Below, in pieces: positions 25,567-33,956 of a DNA stretch of 64,000 bases (positions within the stretch are counted from its first letter, which is position 1; each line of letters starts with the position of its first letter). Position numbers and translations under genes: made by a program. The DNA is from an uncultured Oscillospiraceae bacterium (lineage in GTDB: Bacteria > Bacillota > Clostridia > Oscillospirales > Oscillospiraceae), in the NCBI GenBank assembly GCA_934561175.1, contig CAKTFW010000001.1, forward strand, positions 75,317 through 139,316, written 5' to 3'. The notes under the pieces are model-generated. The model had not been told where the DNA came from, did not search any database, and saw only the letters and a program-made list of their open reading frames with translations.

Positions 25567-25644
25567 TTATGCACAACAAATGCCCGCTGCAAAATAGAAG
25601 CGGGTAAAGTAGTTATAAAATCGAGTCATAGAAAAAACGCGCAT
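25567..25644 (-). CDS. Phe/Tyr-rich leader peptide of the aro operon (25 aa)
   Basis: A short frame starts at ATG 25644, eight bases after GGAG, and ends at TAA 25567-25569. It begins MRVFSMTRFYNYFTRFYF and ends AAGICCA. Eight of 25 residues are Phe (5) or Tyr (3); seven of them fall in residues 9-18. This is the composition of the enterobacterial pheA and pheST leader peptides. Codons 14-21 can form a hairpin (ACCCGCT with AGCGGGC) that a ribosome stalled on the aromatic codons would block. The terminator follows. Seen: frame, SD, codon bias and hairpins. Inferred: ribosome-mediated attenuation by charged tRNA-Phe and tRNA-Tyr. Confidence 0.82.
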   Translation of the reverse strand: MRVFSMTRFYNYFTRFYFAAGICCA

Positions 25645-25674
25645 ATCGATCGCTCCAAACGATTGTTTGTATCT

Positions 25675-25702
25675 ATTATACACATCCATCATAAAAATGC
25701 AA
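25675..25702 (-). promoter_or_regulatory. Promoter of the aro operon
   Basis: Minus-strand TTGCAT (25697-25702), a 16-base spacer and perfect TATAAT (25675-25680). Start predicted near 25668, giving a leader of about 205 bases to aroF. Confidence 0.78.
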
Positions 25703-25721
25703 GTAGCTTCCCTGGATTTTC

Positions 25722-26984
25722 TCATGGTTGGTCTGTTTTTTCCGGTTCATCCGGTGTTTTTCCCAATTCCCGCACCCGGCGAATGGAATAATATTCATCC
25801 GTTCTGGTCGGCAAGCGCTTTTTGCGCAGCGCATTTTCCGCCCAGTCGCTGACCAACATATAGAATACGGCAAACAGCGGTACACCGACCACCATACCCA
25901 AAAATCCAAACAGGCCGCCAAACAAGGTGATAGAAAAGACGACCCAAAATGCCGAAATACCTGTTGCGTCACCCAGAATATGCGGGCCGATTACATTGCC
26001 ATCGAGCTGCTGAAGAATCAGCACAAAGATCACAAAATACAGGCACTGCCACGGGTCAATCAGCAACAGCAGAATTGCAGAGGGAACCGCTCCCAGAAAC
26101 GGGCCAAAAAACGGGATAATATTGGTCACACCGATAATTGTTGCAAGCAGCATCGGATAGGGCGTTTTAATCAGCAGCAAGCCAAAATAGCACAGCAGGC
26201 CAATAATTAACGAATCCAGAATTTTACCCGTGATAAATCCGCCGAAAATCCGGTGCGCCCGGCGGGTCAGTTCCATCAACCGGTCTGCCTTTGCCGCCGG
26301 CAGGAAAGCAATCGTCAGTTTTTTGGTCTGCGCCAAAAAACGATCCCGTTCCAGCAGCACATAGACCGCAACAATCAGGCCAACAATCAAATTAAATACC
26401 GTCCGGAACACGAAGATTCCGGAATTCAGTGCCGTGGTCAATACCGTTTGCACTTTACCCGGCAAATCCGTTTGAATCCACTCATTGGCGCGCTCATAAA
26501 TATTGCCGAAGATACGCTCTGCATAAACCTTCAGATCCGAATTATTTTCCAGCAGCTGCAGGAGTTTTGCCTCCACATTGGTGTAATAGGAAGGCAAGTT
26601 CTCCGTCACCGCTTTCAGGCTCTGCCCCAGCTGCGGCAGGACCATCTGAACCAGCAAATAAATCACGAAAGCCAGAATCGCAAACGCCACCAGGATGCCC
26701 ACGACCCTGCTGCAGCGGACAATCGTCTTCTTTTTCAGCTTCGTTTTTTCCAACAGCAGCGGTGCCAGATGATCGTCCACCAGGTGTGTCAGTGGATTGA
26801 GCAGATAGGCAATTACGATACCATAGAGAATTGACTGCAGGATTCCACCAATTGTGCTGAGAAAAGCGATACAAGTGCGCAGATTAAACACCAGTTCAGC
26901 AATAATAAAGCACGCCGTCGCTGTCAGTACTGCTGTAAGGCCCCAATAAAAGTACCGTTTATTCTGCCGCATCGGTCTCGCCAC
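25722..26984 (-). CDS. AI-2E/PerM-family membrane protein
   Basis: A 420-aa integral membrane protein of the AI-2E transporter (UPF0118) family. It has paired N-terminal helices, a soluble middle part (residues about 110-215), and a C-terminal bundle with GVTNIIPFFGPFLGAVP and LDGNVIGPHILGDATG, the family signatures. Members have been linked to autoinducer-2 export, sodium/proton exchange or other small-molecule efflux, so the substrate is unknown. The C-terminus is hydrophilic. Its stop is just upstream of the aro promoter and no terminator separates them, so some read-through is possible. Confidence 0.85.
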   Translation of the reverse strand: MARPMRQNKRYFYWGLTAVLTATACFIIAELVFNLRTCIAFLSTIGGILQSILYGIVIAYLLNPLTHLVDDHLAPLLLEKTKLKKKTIVRCSRVVGILVAFAILAFVIYLLVQMVLPQLGQSLKAVTENLPSYYTNVEAKLLQLLENNSDLKVYAERIFGNIYERANEWIQTDLPGKVQTVLTTALNSGIFVFRTVFNLIVGLIVAVYVLLERDRFLAQTKKLTIAFLPAAKADRLMELTRRAHRIFGGFITGKILDSLIIGLLCYFGLLLIKTPYPMLLATIIGVTNIIPFFGPFLGAVPSAILLLLIDPWQCLYFVIFVLILQQLDGNVIGPHILGDATGISAFWVVFSITLFGGLFGFLGMVVGVPLFAVFYMLVSDWAENALRKKRLPTRTDEYYSIRRVRELGKTPDEPEKTDQP

Positions 26985-27008
26985 GCTTTCTCCAAATATT
27001 ACTTGTTA

Positions 27009-27037
27009 AAGATAACACAAACGGCGCACTGCGTCAA
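27009..27037 (-). promoter_or_regulatory. Promoter of the AI-2E-family gene
   Basis: Minus-strand TTGACG (27032-27037), a 17-base spacer and TATCTT (27009-27014), 25 bases before the start codon. Confidence 0.65.
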
Positions 27038-27075
27038 GAAATCGCCCTGCGCCGTCTGCATTCTTCACAATAAAT

Positions 27076-27909
27076 TTACAAGTCCAGCTTTCCCGCACGA
27101 AGCGCTGCAATTTCCGCCGCATACCCCGGAAGCTCGTTGGGCGTTTCGAGCACCATCGGAAGCGTCCGCAGCGCCGGATGCCTGGTCACCGCTAGCAACG
27201 CATCAAAGCCGATGGTACCAACCCCCAGTTTTTCATGGCGATCCTTATGGCTGCCCATAGGATTCTTACTGTCGTTAATATGCAGCGCCTTGAGCCGATC
27301 CAAACCGATTATCCGGTCAAATTGCGCAAGCACGCCATCCAAATCATGAACAATGTCATACCCCGCATCATGCACATGGCAAGTATCCAGGCAAACGCCA
27401 ATCTGGTCCCGCTCACGCACTCCGGACAAAATCGCCTGCAGTTCTTCAAAACGGCCGCCGACCTCGGTACCCTTTCCAGCCATAGTCTCCAAAAGTACCA
27501 CCGTCCGCTGTCCCGGCTCCATTACGGCATTCAGTGTTTCAACAATCTCCTGCACGCCGGCCTCTACGCCCTGCCCCACATGGCTGCCCGGATGAAAGTT
27601 ATAGTAATTTCCCGGAAGATACTCCAGCCGGCGCAGATCATCCTGCATGGTCTGCCGCGCAAATTCCCGCGTTTCCGGCGCTGCGGAGCAGGGATTGATG
27701 GTATATGGCGCATGGGCAATCACCGGGCCGAAGTTCTCCTGCTGCATCAACTTACAAAGTGCAGCCCAATCTTTAGGGTCCACTGCTTTCGCCCGGCTTC
27801 CTCTTGGATTTCGCGTAAAAAATTGAAAGGTATTCGCACCAATGGCGCAAGCCGTGCGCCCCATGGCCACCAGTCCGGCAGATGATGATAAATGACATCC
27901 AAAGTACAC
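27076..27909 (-). CDS. nfo: Endonuclease IV (AP endonuclease)
   Basis: A 277-aa TIM-barrel enzyme that cuts DNA at abasic sites. The zinc ligands lie in recognisable blocks: NFHPGSHVGQG near residue 105, LLETMAGKGTE near residue 140, GVCLDTCHVHDAGYD near residue 173, LHINDSKNPMGSHKDRHEKLG near residue 213 and VLETPNE near residue 256. AGGAGG lies seven bases before GTG 27909 but only one base before an in-frame ATG at 27915, so GTG is preferred. It sits just downstream of feoB with a 50-base gap. Confidence 0.93.
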   Translation of the reverse strand: MYFGCHLSSSAGLVAMGRTACAIGANTFQFFTRNPRGSRAKAVDPKDWAALCKLMQQENFGPVIAHAPYTINPCSAAPETREFARQTMQDDLRRLEYLPGNYYNFHPGSHVGQGVEAGVQEIVETLNAVMEPGQRTVVLLETMAGKGTEVGGRFEELQAILSGVRERDQIGVCLDTCHVHDAGYDIVHDLDGVLAQFDRIIGLDRLKALHINDSKNPMGSHKDRHEKLGVGTIGFDALLAVTRHPALRTLPMVLETPNELPGYAAEIAALRAGKLDL

Positions 27910-27961
27910 ATGCATTCCTCCTGCGCGTTTCATCTTATCCCACATCGCGCACAAACGCAAG

Positions 27962-29779
27962 TCAAAACAGTGCCGCTACCGCATGAACCGCGCTGCATAA
28001 CGCCAGCCCAATGCTGGTCGGAAGTAGAATTGCGGCTCCTACCATGCGCCAGGATCCGGTTTCCTTGTGAATTGTCAGGCAGGTCGTGCTGCAGGGCCAG
28101 TGAAACAGACACAGCAGCATTGTACACAGCGCAGTTGTACTGGTCCACCCGCCGGAAATCAGTGTCTGTGCCGTTTCCTGCACCGCCGTTTCCCCGCTCA
28201 CCACCGTACCGGCCGTCATCGCCATCAAAATAATCGGCAGCACCAGCTCGTTGGCCGGGAACCCCAACACAAAGGCCATTAAAATCGCGCCGTTCACACC
28301 AAATATCACACCGATTGGATCCAGATTTTGCGTACAGTGCTGCAGGAGACTGATACCTCCGATTTTCAGATTGGCAATACACCAGATTACCGCACCTGCA
28401 GGTGCTGCGACTGCCACCGCGCGGCCGAGCACAAACATGGTTCGATCCAGCACAGAGCGGATCAGCACCTGCCCAATCTGAGGACGGCGGTACGGCGGAA
28501 GCTCCAACGCAAAGGAAGACGGCGCTCCCCGAAGGACCGTACGGCTCAAAAGCCAGGATGCAAAAAAAGTCATCAAAATACTAAGTACCACGAATCCGGT
28601 CAGCATCGCCGCCGCCCGCACCGGCCGCAGCCGCCCTTCTCCTGCAAAAAATACCGATATCAGCGTAATCAGCAGCGGGAATCGGCCATTGCACGGCACC
28701 AACGCATTGGTCAGCACCGCAATTGCCCGTTCCCGCGGTGAATCAATAATGCGGCAGCCGGTGACACCAACAGCATTACATCCAAATCCCATGCACAGCG
28801 TCAGCGCTTGCTTTCCGCAGGCACCGCATCGCCGAAATGCACTGTCCAGTACAAATGCCGCTCTGGGCAGATACCCAAAGTCCTCTAGCAGTGTAAACAG
28901 CGGGAAAAAGATTGCCATCGGCGGCAGCATCACCGCCGTTACGCGTGCCGCCGTGCAATAGATACCGTCTATCCAAAAATGTCGGAGCACATCCGGAACC
29001 GCTTTTAGCGCCGCATTCAGCCATTCGCCCAGCCAATCAAAAAATCTCTGCAACAGCGCAGATGGGCCGTTCGCGCCCCAAATCGTCAGATAAAATACTA
29101 CAAACAGAAGCAGCAGCATAATGGGAATCCCCGTCAGCCGTCCCATGAAAATCCTGTCCAAGCGCCGATCCATCCGGTTGCAGTCCTCCACCGGAAACTG
29201 CACAACCTGCGCAGCAATCTCTTCTGCATACTGCATCATCTGCGCTTCTTCCATCTGTAAAAGTTTCGGCGGGCGTCTCCGCTGTACCGCCTCTGCAATC
29301 TCTGCCTGCAGCTCTTCCAGCCCCCGCCTGCGGCCTGCCGCGGTTCCCACAACAGGAACGCCCAGCAATACCGAAAGCTTTGACAGATCCACAAGAATTC
29401 CCTTCCGTGCTGCTTCATCCAGTAAATTCACACAGACAATCACGCGCGGCGCCTGACTGAGCAGCTGTAGCACCAGATAGAGATTGCGTTCCAGACATGC
29501 GCTGTCGCAGACAGCAACCACGCAGTCTGCCCGGCGGGTACTCAAATACGCGCCCGCCGCCTGCTCCTCGCTGGAGCATCCCTCCAACGAATAAGTCCCC
29601 GGAAGGTCTACCAGACAATAGTCCTCCCCTTTATATTGATATGCACCCGTCGCCGCGCCGACCGTTTTCCCTGTCCAGTTTCCCGTATGCTGATTCAGAC
29701 CGGTCAGGGCATTGAATACCGTGCTCTTCCCAACATTCGGATTTCCCGCCAATACCACGGTATATGGCATCTCGCTCAT
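27962..29779 (-). CDS. feoB: Ferrous iron transporter FeoB
   Basis: A 605-aa Fe2+ permease. The N-terminal G domain has GNPNVGKSTVFNALTG near residue 13, a switch DLPGTYSLEG and NLLDEA. Two Gate regions follow in the membrane part, with MGFGCNAVGVTGCR and the matching distal half. It takes up ferrous iron, the main form in anoxic gut. ATG 29779 overlaps the feoA stop (ATGA). The protein is somewhat shorter than E. coli FeoB; no frameshift seen. Confidence 0.95.
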   Translation of the reverse strand: MSEMPYTVVLAGNPNVGKSTVFNALTGLNQHTGNWTGKTVGAATGAYQYKGEDYCLVDLPGTYSLEGCSSEEQAAGAYLSTRRADCVVAVCDSACLERNLYLVLQLLSQAPRVIVCVNLLDEAARKGILVDLSKLSVLLGVPVVGTAAGRRRGLEELQAEIAEAVQRRRPPKLLQMEEAQMMQYAEEIAAQVVQFPVEDCNRMDRRLDRIFMGRLTGIPIMLLLLFVVFYLTIWGANGPSALLQRFFDWLGEWLNAALKAVPDVLRHFWIDGIYCTAARVTAVMLPPMAIFFPLFTLLEDFGYLPRAAFVLDSAFRRCGACGKQALTLCMGFGCNAVGVTGCRIIDSPRERAIAVLTNALVPCNGRFPLLITLISVFFAGEGRLRPVRAAAMLTGFVVLSILMTFFASWLLSRTVLRGAPSSFALELPPYRRPQIGQVLIRSVLDRTMFVLGRAVAVAAPAGAVIWCIANLKIGGISLLQHCTQNLDPIGVIFGVNGAILMAFVLGFPANELVLPIILMAMTAGTVVSGETAVQETAQTLISGGWTSTTALCTMLLCLFHWPCSTTCLTIHKETGSWRMVGAAILLPTSIGLALCSAVHAVAALF

Positions 29780-30015
29780 CTGGCTTCCACCAGAATTCTT
29801 GCAGTGTCTGCACGGCGCAGAGCAATGACTGCACCACGAATGGCATAGGCGACTGGATCTCCGGTCGGGCTTTTCTGCAGACATTGCACCCGTGTTCCTT
29901 CGGTCACTCCCAATTCATACAGGCGTCTGGCAATCATGCCTTCCAGCTCTACTGCTTTTACCGTCGCCGCCGCACCCTCCTGCAGCGCACTCAAGGCGAT
30001 CCATTGCTTGTTCAT
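29776..30015 (-). CDS. feoA: Ferrous iron transport protein FeoA
   Basis: A 79-aa SH3-like FeoA domain protein, with LSALQEGAAATVKAVE near residue 7, MIARRLYELGVTEGTRV near residue 27 and a closing VIALRRADTARILVEA. It is the small cytoplasmic partner of FeoB and stimulates iron transport in model systems. ATG 30015 has a GGGAGCG SD. Overlap with feoB is four bases. Confidence 0.92.
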   Translation of the reverse strand: MNKQWIALSALQEGAAATVKAVELEGMIARRLYELGVTEGTRVQCLQKSPTGDPVAYAIRGAVIALRRADTARILVEAR

Positions 30016-30044
30016 TGCGATTCGCTCCCTTGTCTCCAAATGGC

Positions 30045-30057
30045 GGAACAATGTTCC
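30045..30057. promoter_or_regulatory. Palindrome in the feoAB upstream region, possible operator
   Basis: The 13-base palindrome GGAACAATGTTCC begins three bases downstream of a TTGACA on the minus strand (30060-30065) and 30 bases before feoA. Its place fits a repressor site, for example for an iron regulator. It does not match the Fur or IdeR/DtxR boxes I know, so the regulator is unassigned. Confidence 0.4.
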
Positions 30058-30102
30058 TATGTCAATCTATACCGCTTGGCATACAAAGGTGCCTCAATTT
30101 TG

Positions 30103-30139
30103 AAAAAAGTGGACAGAGCGGTATGCCGCTCTGTCCACT
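30103..30139 (-). terminator. Terminator of the SLH-protein gene
   Basis: A 14-bp stem (AGTGGACAGAGCGG with its mirror, 30108-30121 and 30126-30139) followed on the minus strand by TTTTTTC. It ends the broken surface-protein gene 12 bases past its stop. Confidence 0.9.
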
Positions 30140-30150
30140 CCAAATTCCAT

Positions 30151-32496
30151 TTATTTTACAATCTCCACACAAAAGCGCATCATCATGGTTGCAATCTGCG
30201 CGCGTGTGGTACTGCCCGTGGGATCCAGATTCGCATTGGAGCCTTGCATCAAGCCAGAGGCACAGGCCCACTGCACAGCAGGCACTGCATAAGCGCTGAT
30301 GCTCCGCACATCCTTGTAGGCATCCAGGGCTGCATTTTCACCTGTAGTGACATCGCATCCCTTCGCCTGTGCATAACGCCACAGAATGGTCACCATCTGC
30401 TCGCGGGTGATTGTGTCGTTGGGGCCAAACTTGCCATTGCCATACCCCTGTACCACTTTTTCCGACAATGCCCAGCGAATCGCCTCGGTATACCAGGCAT
30501 TCTCCTTCACATCCGCGAAATCCATCGCATCGTTCACAGCTGGGCTGCCGTTCATCCGCCACAGTATTACCACCAGCTGCGCGCGCGTCGTTCCCATACC
30601 AGGTGCAAAGGTATCGCTGCCGCTCCCAACCATCATCCCATTGTCCAGGCAGTAGTGCACACCATCGTGATACCACGCGGCGGACTTTGCATCTGCAAAA
30701 GGATAAATCGGGCAATCCGCATCTTTCCTGCAGGCATCATAAGCCGAGTTCTGGCCAGCCATCACAAAGCTTACCTTTACGGTTACACAGCTTGCTGGCA
30801 TTGTAAAGGTAAATTTTCCATTTCCCTTGTCTGTCCCAGAAATCTGTTCCTCATTCTTATCGGTCACGGTCACGCCGCCGATGGTATAACCTGTATCTGC
30901 TTCGGCAGTCACTGTCACGGTCGTTCCCCTGGACGCAGTGTTCCGATCCACTGTCAGCGTCCCATTTGTCGGCTTGGTCACGGTAATTGGATAGGTGCTG
31001 GAACTGGAACCAGAGCCAGAAGCAGTCTTCGTCTTGCTCAGAATCACATAGGGCGAGAATTCCTGCGCTTTCACTGTCACAACGCTATTCTCACGGTCTG
31101 TCACCGCGCTCTCAGCTGTTTTCACCGTATCGCCGTGGATGTACCGCACACGAACCGTTTTGCCCGTGTAATTCTCGCCCGTGATAAGCTGGAATTCAAT
31201 CGGCTTATCCAATCTGGTTACTGCAAATTGATCGACCGTGTCCAGCGTTTTGTGGTTGTCGATTGCCTCAGCCTGCATGGTAACCGACAAGTTCCACACC
31301 TGCATCTCTTCGCCGCTGTTCTTTTTGGTATCCAGCAGCGTTTGATGCGCATCCTCCAGTTTTTCAATCTGTTCCGTGCCAATCACAAGCTTTACCTTGA
31401 TCTGCTCTGCGCCAAAGTTAATCAGATCTCGCAGTTCACCTGCGTTTTCTGCACCAAGTGCCTCCCCGGATTGCCGCCCTTCACAAGCTCATCCACCCAG
31501 TCTTTGACCGCTGCGCTGATATCCGTCTTGACCGCATCGTCCACTGCAATCTGAATATCCACATTCACATCCACTGTGGTATTTCGGTCTTCTTCAATCC
31601 AGCTCTGCGCTGTTTTCCACTGCGCCGTCAGCGTCATATCACCTGTTGGGGTAAAGGTTGCACCTGCCGGATAAACCTTGCCGGCTTCATCCTTCCAGCC
31701 GGTGAAAACATAGCCCTCCCTGGTGGAAACAGAAGCAACCGTAACCTCGTCACCAGCATCATACTGACGGACATCCGGCGCAGCGTCCTCTTCCGACTGT
31801 TTGTAGGTAATGCTGATCTGCTGCGACTGTTACTTTTGAATTGCCTTTCATAACAGCTTTCTGGTCAGCATCAATATTTACCGCGTTCACTTCCGCAGAA
31901 CCTGAAATTTCGATGTTTTTATCCGCAGAAATATGGTCTGCAATGACCTTGGCGGAACCATTGATATAAATGCTACCATAGCGCGCATTTACACTGGTTC
32001 TCACCGCAGACATATTAATCGTGCCGCCTTCAATGAGGATGTTGCTCTCCTGCTCATCACTTCCCTCAAGCACAATAATACCATCACCAGAACTGCTGTA
32101 GCCTGTCAAGCTGCCGGTGCCAGTAATCGTCAAATTGCCTGCTGTCATTGTTTGTACACAGGTAGATACCTGATCGTCTGCGCTGACAATGGTGTTCGTA
32201 CCAAGCAGCTCGATCGTCGTACCACCGGGAATATACAGTGGTGTTTTCAGTGCGGCATTCTTCAATGTCACTGTAGTTCCAGCATAATGAATATTATAAT
32301 TTTCTGCTGCTGCGTTTTCTTTCGAAGGAACTCCCTGATCGTCTAACAAATACTACGCTCCTTCTTCCAGCACATTCGCGCTGCCAAGTGCCGGTCCGGT
32401 AATGCCCGGAACAACACCATCCTGAGCAAAGGCTGCTGGGGCCATCATCAATACCATACACAGGCACAGCATCATGCTCAATACTCGTTTTTTCAT
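30151..32496 (-). pseudogene. SLH-domain surface protein, broken by one stop and two frameshifts
   Basis: Read through, this is one secreted surface protein. It has a signal peptide (MKKRVLSMMLCLCMVLMM at ATG 32496, SD AAGGAGAG). A beta-helix-like repetitive region (TLKNAALKTPLYIPGGTTIE onward) follows. Next is a Listeria-Bacteroides-type repeat (REGYVFTGWKDEAGKVYPAG, then MTLTAQW), a middle region, and three C-terminal SLH domains (from CPIYPFADAKSAAWYHD) that bind the cell wall. It is interrupted by an in-frame TAG at 32353-32355, a frameshift near 31830, and a frameshift near 31470 where a G run seems one base short (GGGG for GGGGG). Decay or assembly error are both possible. A c-di-GMP-I riboswitch lies upstream. 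Confidence 0.82.
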
Positions 32497-32551
32497 TCCA
32501 TTCTCTCCTTCTTGGTGTGTTAATCCGCCCTTGCAGACCTGGAAAAATATA

Positions 32552-32594
32552 AAAAGACGCATTCAGGCATAAATTGCGCCTGAATGCGTCTTAA
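32552..32594 (-). terminator. Terminator hairpin in the leader of the SLH gene
   Basis: A 15-bp stem (AAGACGCATTCAGGC and mirror) followed by TTTTTATATTTTT on the minus strand, about 55 bases before the signal-peptide start. It lies in the leader downstream of the c-di-GMP aptamer, so it may be the switch's expression platform. Confidence 0.75.
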
Positions 32595-32614
32595 TATCAT
32601 ATCATGTTTAGCTG

Positions 32615-32675
32615 CAAAAAGCGCGCAGAAGCTACTTACTCTGCTCTGCTCTTGTATTGCATCGGGGAGCGCGCT
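32615..32675 (-). terminator. Second terminator-like hairpin in the same leader
   Basis: The 7-bp GC arm AGCGCGC (32669-32675) pairs with GCGCGCT (32620-32626), followed by TTTTTG on the minus strand. An inner GCAGA/TCTGC stem fills the 42-base loop. Arm 1 overlaps a short frame starting at GTG 32692 (SD AAAAGGAGAG), 18 residues, ending at 32636, so translation could affect folding. Confidence 0.45.
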
Positions 32676-32744
32676 GTCAAGTCATTTTTCACGGTGTGCT
32701 CTCCTTTTCTGACACAAAACACGAGAAACACCGGCGTCTCCGCT

Positions 32745-32813
32745 GGCATCTGCAACTGGCTGACCATAAAGTCCCTGCAGCTTTGCGTCTCTGGCTTACG
32801 CCAGATTTGCTCT
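32745..32813 (-). ncRNA. Cyclic di-GMP-I riboswitch (GEMM) upstream of the SLH gene
   Basis: The minus-strand leader contains the GEMM-I blocks in order: GCAAAT, the hairpin CTGGC-GTAA-GCCAG with a GNRA loop, GACGCAAAGC, then a second hairpin CTGCAGGGAC..GGTCAGCCAGTTGCAG. GCAA and TTGC can close P1. A promoter places the transcript start at the aptamer's first base. Two terminator-like hairpins lie between it and the gene. Assigned by eye. Confidence 0.85.
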
Positions 32814-32817
32814 TATA

Positions 32818-32845
32818 TTTATAACAGATTTTACAATTTTTGCAA
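32818..32845 (-). promoter_or_regulatory. Promoter of the c-di-GMP riboswitch transcript
   Basis: Minus-strand TTGCAA (32840-32845), a 16-base spacer and TATAAA (32818-32823); the predicted start near 32811 coincides with the 5' end of the aptamer. Confidence 0.7.
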
Positions 32846-32877
32846 CCTATCCTCCCGGTTCCATTCCGGTGCTGCGC

Positions 32878-33081
32878 TCAGTCTTTCTTTTCCAGCTTGA
32901 TTTTATTGCCATGCTCGTCCAGATAATAGGTATTCTCCAGCTGACTGACCAGATTCCGCCGCACCGACGCCACATATTCCCGCCGGAGTGCATCCCGCTC
33001 CAGCTCTTCTTCCGGTGTCAAGCCATCAGCTTTTGCCTTCCGCGCCAACTGATTGATTCGTTCAATTTTATGCTGTTCCAT
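32878..33081 (-). CDS. DUF896 (YnzC-type) small protein
   Basis: A 67-aa protein: an N-terminal helical hairpin (KIERINQLARKAKADGLTPE), the shared EELERDALRREYVASVRRN core, and a tail LENTYYLDEHGNK. This matches DUF896/YnzC proteins of Firmicutes, whose function is not settled (some are linked to the SOS-regulated yneA operon). SD GAGGTG selects ATG 33081. It follows ylmH by eight bases and is probably co-transcribed with it. Confidence 0.9.
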   Translation of the reverse strand: MEQHKIERINQLARKAKADGLTPEEELERDALRREYVASVRRNLVSQLENTYYLDEHGNKIKLEKKD

Positions 33082-33089
33082 ATTACACC

Positions 33090-33887
33090 TCACAAATATC
33101 GCCGCAGTTCAATCCAAATCCGGCCTTTCTTTGTCTCTCTGCCGACCGTTGCCAGATCAAATTTTCCAAACCCGCGCACCGTCACCGTATCGCCTGCGTC
33201 AACCGTATGATCCGGTTTAACGCAGGGCAGGTGATTCAGACTCGTCTTTCCGCTCTCAATCAACGCTGCAGCACGGCTCCGGCTCAAGCGAAAGCCGCTG
33301 GCCACCACCGTGTCCAGCCGCAGGGAAGGCACCGTGTCCCGGATCAGCTCTGTTTTGATCGCCGGACGCTGAATTTGGTCAAGTGAGAGCTGTGTCAGGG
33401 TCAATCTTGCCCGACCAGCCAGCTCCAGATTCTGCATCAAATAGGGTGCAATTTCCCGCAAAACCAGCAGGTCACAGCTGGTTTCACTGAGATACAAATC
33501 TCCCACTGTCTCCCGCTTGATTCCAGCTCCCATCAGGCTGCCGAGCAGATCGCGATGGGTCAGGCCATCATCTGCGCGGAAGGATGCCCGGATCAGGCAA
33601 ATCGGTCCATCCTCTGATGGCAAATAGTCTTCCGGCTCCCAATAATCCGGCACATAGCAGCAACAGGCGCGCTCCGCCCCAGCACAGCCGCCAAAGAAGA
33701 TCGCCTCCTGAAAGCCAGCCGCCGCCAGCAGCTGCTGTGCCAGCACCTGCTCCCGGTCGCTTAAAAAGGCTGTGGAAGTCGGAATATTTCGTTGTTTTCC
33801 CATCTGCATCCGATCCAGCAGACGCGCCAGAACGATTTTATCCGTATCCTGTTCTGCATACCGCGCAATCAGCGTTGCTTTGTCCAT
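33090..33887 (-). CDS. ylmH: YlmH-type S4-domain RNA-binding protein
   Basis: A 265-aa protein. The N-terminal region has GFQEAIFFGGCAGAER and a central RASFRADDGLTHRDLLGSLMG segment. The C-terminal S4 RNA-binding domain reads RLDTVVASGFRLSRSRAAALIESGK. YlmH is found near cell-division genes in Firmicutes and has been tied to ribosome rescue. Here it is not in a division cluster. The SD AAGGAGAAATC precedes ATG 33887. Confidence 0.9.
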   Translation of the reverse strand: MDKATLIARYAEQDTDKIVLARLLDRMQMGKQRNIPTSTAFLSDREQVLAQQLLAAAGFQEAIFFGGCAGAERACCCYVPDYWEPEDYLPSEDGPICLIRASFRADDGLTHRDLLGSLMGAGIKRETVGDLYLSETSCDLLVLREIAPYLMQNLELAGRARLTLTQLSLDQIQRPAIKTELIRDTVPSLRLDTVVASGFRLSRSRAAALIESGKTSLNHLPCVKPDHTVDAGDTVTVRGFGKFDLATVGRETKKGRIWIELRRYL

Positions 33888-33906
33888 GATTTCTCCTTCT
33901 TCTGCA

Positions 33907-33942
33907 TAAACGCCCCGCGGAATCCTGTTCCACGGGGCGTTT
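33907..33942. terminator. Hairpin between gldA and ylmH
   Basis: A stem built on AAACGCCCCG and CGGGGCGTTT (33907-33942) with one internal bulge, lying between gldA and ylmH, both on the minus strand. It probably terminates gldA; the T run is short. Confidence 0.7.
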
Positions 33943-33956
33943 GGAAGATAAATTTC

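Noticed and set aside
25533..25570. GGGTCGGAACCGTG in the aro leader resembles the T-box antiterminator sequence
   Set aside because: It has an extra base that breaks the UGGN bulge, and the preceding 100 bases carry a leader peptide rather than a specifier stem I.
32636..32692. 18-codon SD-led frame in the SLH leader as a fourth amino-acid leader peptide
   Set aside because: It has no enriched amino acid, and the leader already has a c-di-GMP aptamer; kept only as a note under the hairpin.
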